Source of the DNA: Owenia fusiformis
Taxonomy: Eukaryota; Annelida; Polychaeta; Sabellida; Oweniidae
Direction: 5' to 3'
DNA: 64,000 nucleotides
Assembly (NCBI GenBank): GCA_903813345.2
Contig: CAIIXF020000010.1
Coordinates: 30,374,828-30,438,827 of the forward strand
Shown here: piece by piece, positions 61,844-64,000 of the stretch
Position numbering within the stretch: the first letter of the stretch is position 1
Layout: each line of letters starts with the position of its first letter
The notes under the pieces: model-generated
What the model was told of the DNA's origin: nothing
Seen by the model: the letters and a program-made list of their open reading frames with translations, nothing else
Database searches by the model: none
Position numbers and translations under genes: made by a program

Positions 61844-61997
61844 CAGGCCCGTAGCCAAGGGGAGCGGAGGGAGCGGCCGCTCCCCCTCCTGGCCAAATGA
61901 TGTTTTGCCAAAACTGTCGAAAAGCCCCCCCCCACTCCCTTAGCAACCCCCCCCATGGTAAAACCGCTCCCCCGGTAAATCCTGGCTACGGGCCTGA
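61844..61997. mobile_element. M1-type element, divergent interior
   Basis: CAGGCCCGTAGCCA at 61844 and CTGGCTACGGGCCTG ending at 61997. Flanks are AAATT and AAAAT (4 of 5). The interior is GC-rich (GGAGCGGCCGCTCC) and resembles the copy at 657-844 more than the others, so two subfamilies are likely. Confidence 0.88.
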
Positions 61998-62673
61998 AAA
62001 TATTATATCTTGATCTATAATTTATAAACATGATTTTCTAGGTTCTAGGTTTCATCATGGGTCGTCATTCCCCCCGAGGCCTCCTTGAAACATACCGATT
62101 GCAATGTTTACCCATTTCAAACATGTCTCTGTGTCAAACAAACCAGGAAAACAGATAACTAGAAATGCATTAGGCCCAGGTCTTGTTGCCCCATTTTCGT
62201 TGCCACATTCTTACAGGAAATGTGTAGATATCGGAGATATATATCTACATAAAAGTACTTTTTATTTTTATTATAAAGAAGATGTTATCTGGATTGAGCA
62301 TAAACTTAAACTTGAAAAACATCCGAACTCACCAACGACTTAATTATAGTGAATGTATGGGGGGGGTAATGATCCCATCTTTTATTTTCTAGATTGGGCT
62401 CTATTTCTCTGTACCAGTAATCGGACTTTGCCGGAGGGCGAAAATATGATCAATATAAAATGTAAAAAGTAAAAGATGTACCCCACCCGAATATGGTAAC
62501 TGAGTTATTAAGGTCTAATGTTCCGTAAAGAGGATAAAACGTTCATTTATTCAAATTACGTTTTGATAGGTTTTTGAGGCGTAAACTAAAAGTAGACCTC
62601 TAATACACCTTACTTTCAGGTCTAGACCAATAGTATGCCTCTTTTTAAAGGTTTTGTTATGGCGTAGACCTAC

Positions 62674-62750
62674 CCTGCGTGCAGAGTCTAGTTAAACTAC
62701 GAAGACGAAGCTCTCTTTTAAGAAGTTAAGTCAAACGAATGCAAAGGGTA
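62674..62750. repeat. Dispersed repeat, internally deleted copy
   Basis: CCTGCGTGCAGAGTCTAGTT runs almost straight into GAAGCTCTCTTTTAAGAAGT, followed by CAAACGAATGCAAAGG. Confidence 0.55.
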
Positions 62751-63420
62751 GCGTAGACCAAATCATCTCCTTAAACTTTTCTATTAAAAGCATATATACC
62801 AAAACTGCGCAACAAACAAGCAACATCTGAGACTAACATAAAAGGTAAAAATAAATATTGTCCCTTATTTAAGTTTCAATAAATAATGAAGCTTGATCAT
62901 TTGATTTCACTTGCTGTTGGATAGGATATGAAATGATTCAAAATACCAGTCCATGTCCGTGCGATTAGTATCAATTCATATAGTTTTGATTACAATCAGA
63001 ATTCTCAATTTTGAGAATTCACTTTCAAGTCTCTCTTCCTGTAATCTATCTGTAATCACTAATTAACTAGATCAATACATACTCGATTTCCTCTGGCCAC
63101 CAACAACACTGTTATGTAAGGGCGGAACTAAATCACTGTAATCTTGTAATCGGGCATTTGAAAATGACTCCTAAATTTCCTCCATGTCCATGGTAAGATC
63201 CAAGGATAGATGGGGGGGGGGGGGGGGCTGGAACTCTTACTGGCCAAAATTTCAATCACATGCAGTTTTCATCATTTTTTGGACACTTTCAAAGAGCTCT
63301 TTGAATCTCAGGGCCGTTAGATGGGGGAGGGGGTGTCCAGATATCACTATATCTAGGATGTTGATCTGACATTATTTATGCCGGGATACCTTCTTGCACC
63401 CCCATCCTTGGCCTTTTCCA

Positions 63421-63774
63421 AGTCGGTATTTTTTACTTTGATCTTGAATAATAGAAATCAAGATAGGAAAAAGATACGACTTGGGCAAGGCTACCCCATC
63501 CACCCTATTCTCATCTTTCTGGAAACTTCTCCCCATATGTTGCGATCCCATTCTGATACTCATAGCATCTTTCTGTTTCACCCGAAACATCATCTCAAGT
63601 CGGTATTTTTTACTTTGATCTTGAATAATAGAAATCAAGATAGGAAAAAGATACGACTTGGGCAAGGCTACCCCATCCACCCTATTCTCATCTTTCTGGA
63701 AACTTCTCCCCATATGTTGCGATCCCATTCTGATACTCATAGCATTTTCTGTTTCACCCGAAACATCATCTCAG
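63421..63774. repeat. 177-bp tandem duplication
   Basis: Copies start AGTCGGTATTTTTTACTTTG at 63421 and 63598 and are almost identical; the second lacks a few bases in CATAGCATCTTTCTG. Each strand has an open frame through both copies (63372-63740 minus, 63378-63800 plus), a product of the duplication. Confidence 0.95.
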
Positions 63775-64000
63775 GACTGAGAAGAAATCAGATGTCATGA
63801 TGTGCGCTCGTGGCATAACTTATTACGCCTTTCGTTCACTTTTAACGATGTAGTTATGGATAATATCCAGCATACATGTATGTGTACCCCGATGTGTACA
63901 TCTCCTGTAAATGTATTCTTTTTGCATATAAGACAAAACTGATCTTCCATAATTTGATTAAAAATGCATGACATTGCATAATTTTTATTTATCTGTTTAT

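Larger units (their letters stand above)
60713..63420. other. Unassigned outside the M1 and dispersed copies
   Basis: G-runs at 62360 and 63211-63228. The frames 61404-61595 and 62104-62343 are polar but short and unsupported. Confidence 0.45.

Noticed and set aside
63372-63800. 122- and 140-residue frames on opposite strands
   Set aside because: Both depend on a recent 177-bp duplication and cannot both be coding; no motifs.

Overview
The window is animal (metazoan) nuclear DNA. It is AT-rich and intergenic in character. It contains one intact protein-coding gene, a rhodopsin-class seven-transmembrane receptor on the minus strand at 17380-18444. It also holds DNA transposons of the Tc1/mariner type with TA target duplications, at least one with a spliceosomal intron, and it has no bacterial-style gene packing. 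Several miniature inverted-repeat families here have a look I associate with marine invertebrates (echinoderms, hemichordates, molluscs, brachiopods). I cannot fix the phylum from the sequence alone.

Layout. 1-5.2 kb: small palindromic elements and a tandem array that grew out of a transposon insertion. 5.4-7.4 kb: a complete but frameshifted mariner-like transposon. 8.6-8.9 kb: an internally duplicated miniature element. 10.2-11.2 kb: a 28-bp minisatellite. 13.1-13.6 kb: an older, diverged minisatellite. 17.4-18.4 kb: the receptor gene. 25.9-27.4 kb: a fold-back mariner relative inserted into a minisatellite. 33.2-33.6 kb: four near-identical 110-bp repeats. 35.9-36.4 kb: a nested palindromic-element pair that preserves an empty site. 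40-49 kb: several short tandem arrays among many copies of one ~170-bp dispersed repeat. 56.0-57.5 kb: a 51-bp (17-codon) minisatellite abutting a fold-back element. 58-62 kb: G-rich miniature elements and a ~360-bp fold-back element. 63.4-63.8 kb: a 177-bp tandem duplication.

The most prominent structure is the dispersed ~170-bp repeat, called family F1 here. I find about 26 full or partial copies on both strands, roughly one per 2.5 kb, with no clear terminal inverted repeats and no obvious target duplication in most copies. A second family (M1), with 15-bp terminal inverted repeats, can be assigned a 5-bp target duplication by comparing copies. One M1 copy lies inside an F1 copy, which gives their relative age.

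I see no operon, CRISPR array, rRNA, convincing tRNA or multi-gene system. Most long open frames are by-products of tandem repeats. The candidates for novelty are the repeat families, an atypical receptor, one possible terminal exon near 55.6 kb, and a double-hairpin/short-ORF motif near 47.4 kb.
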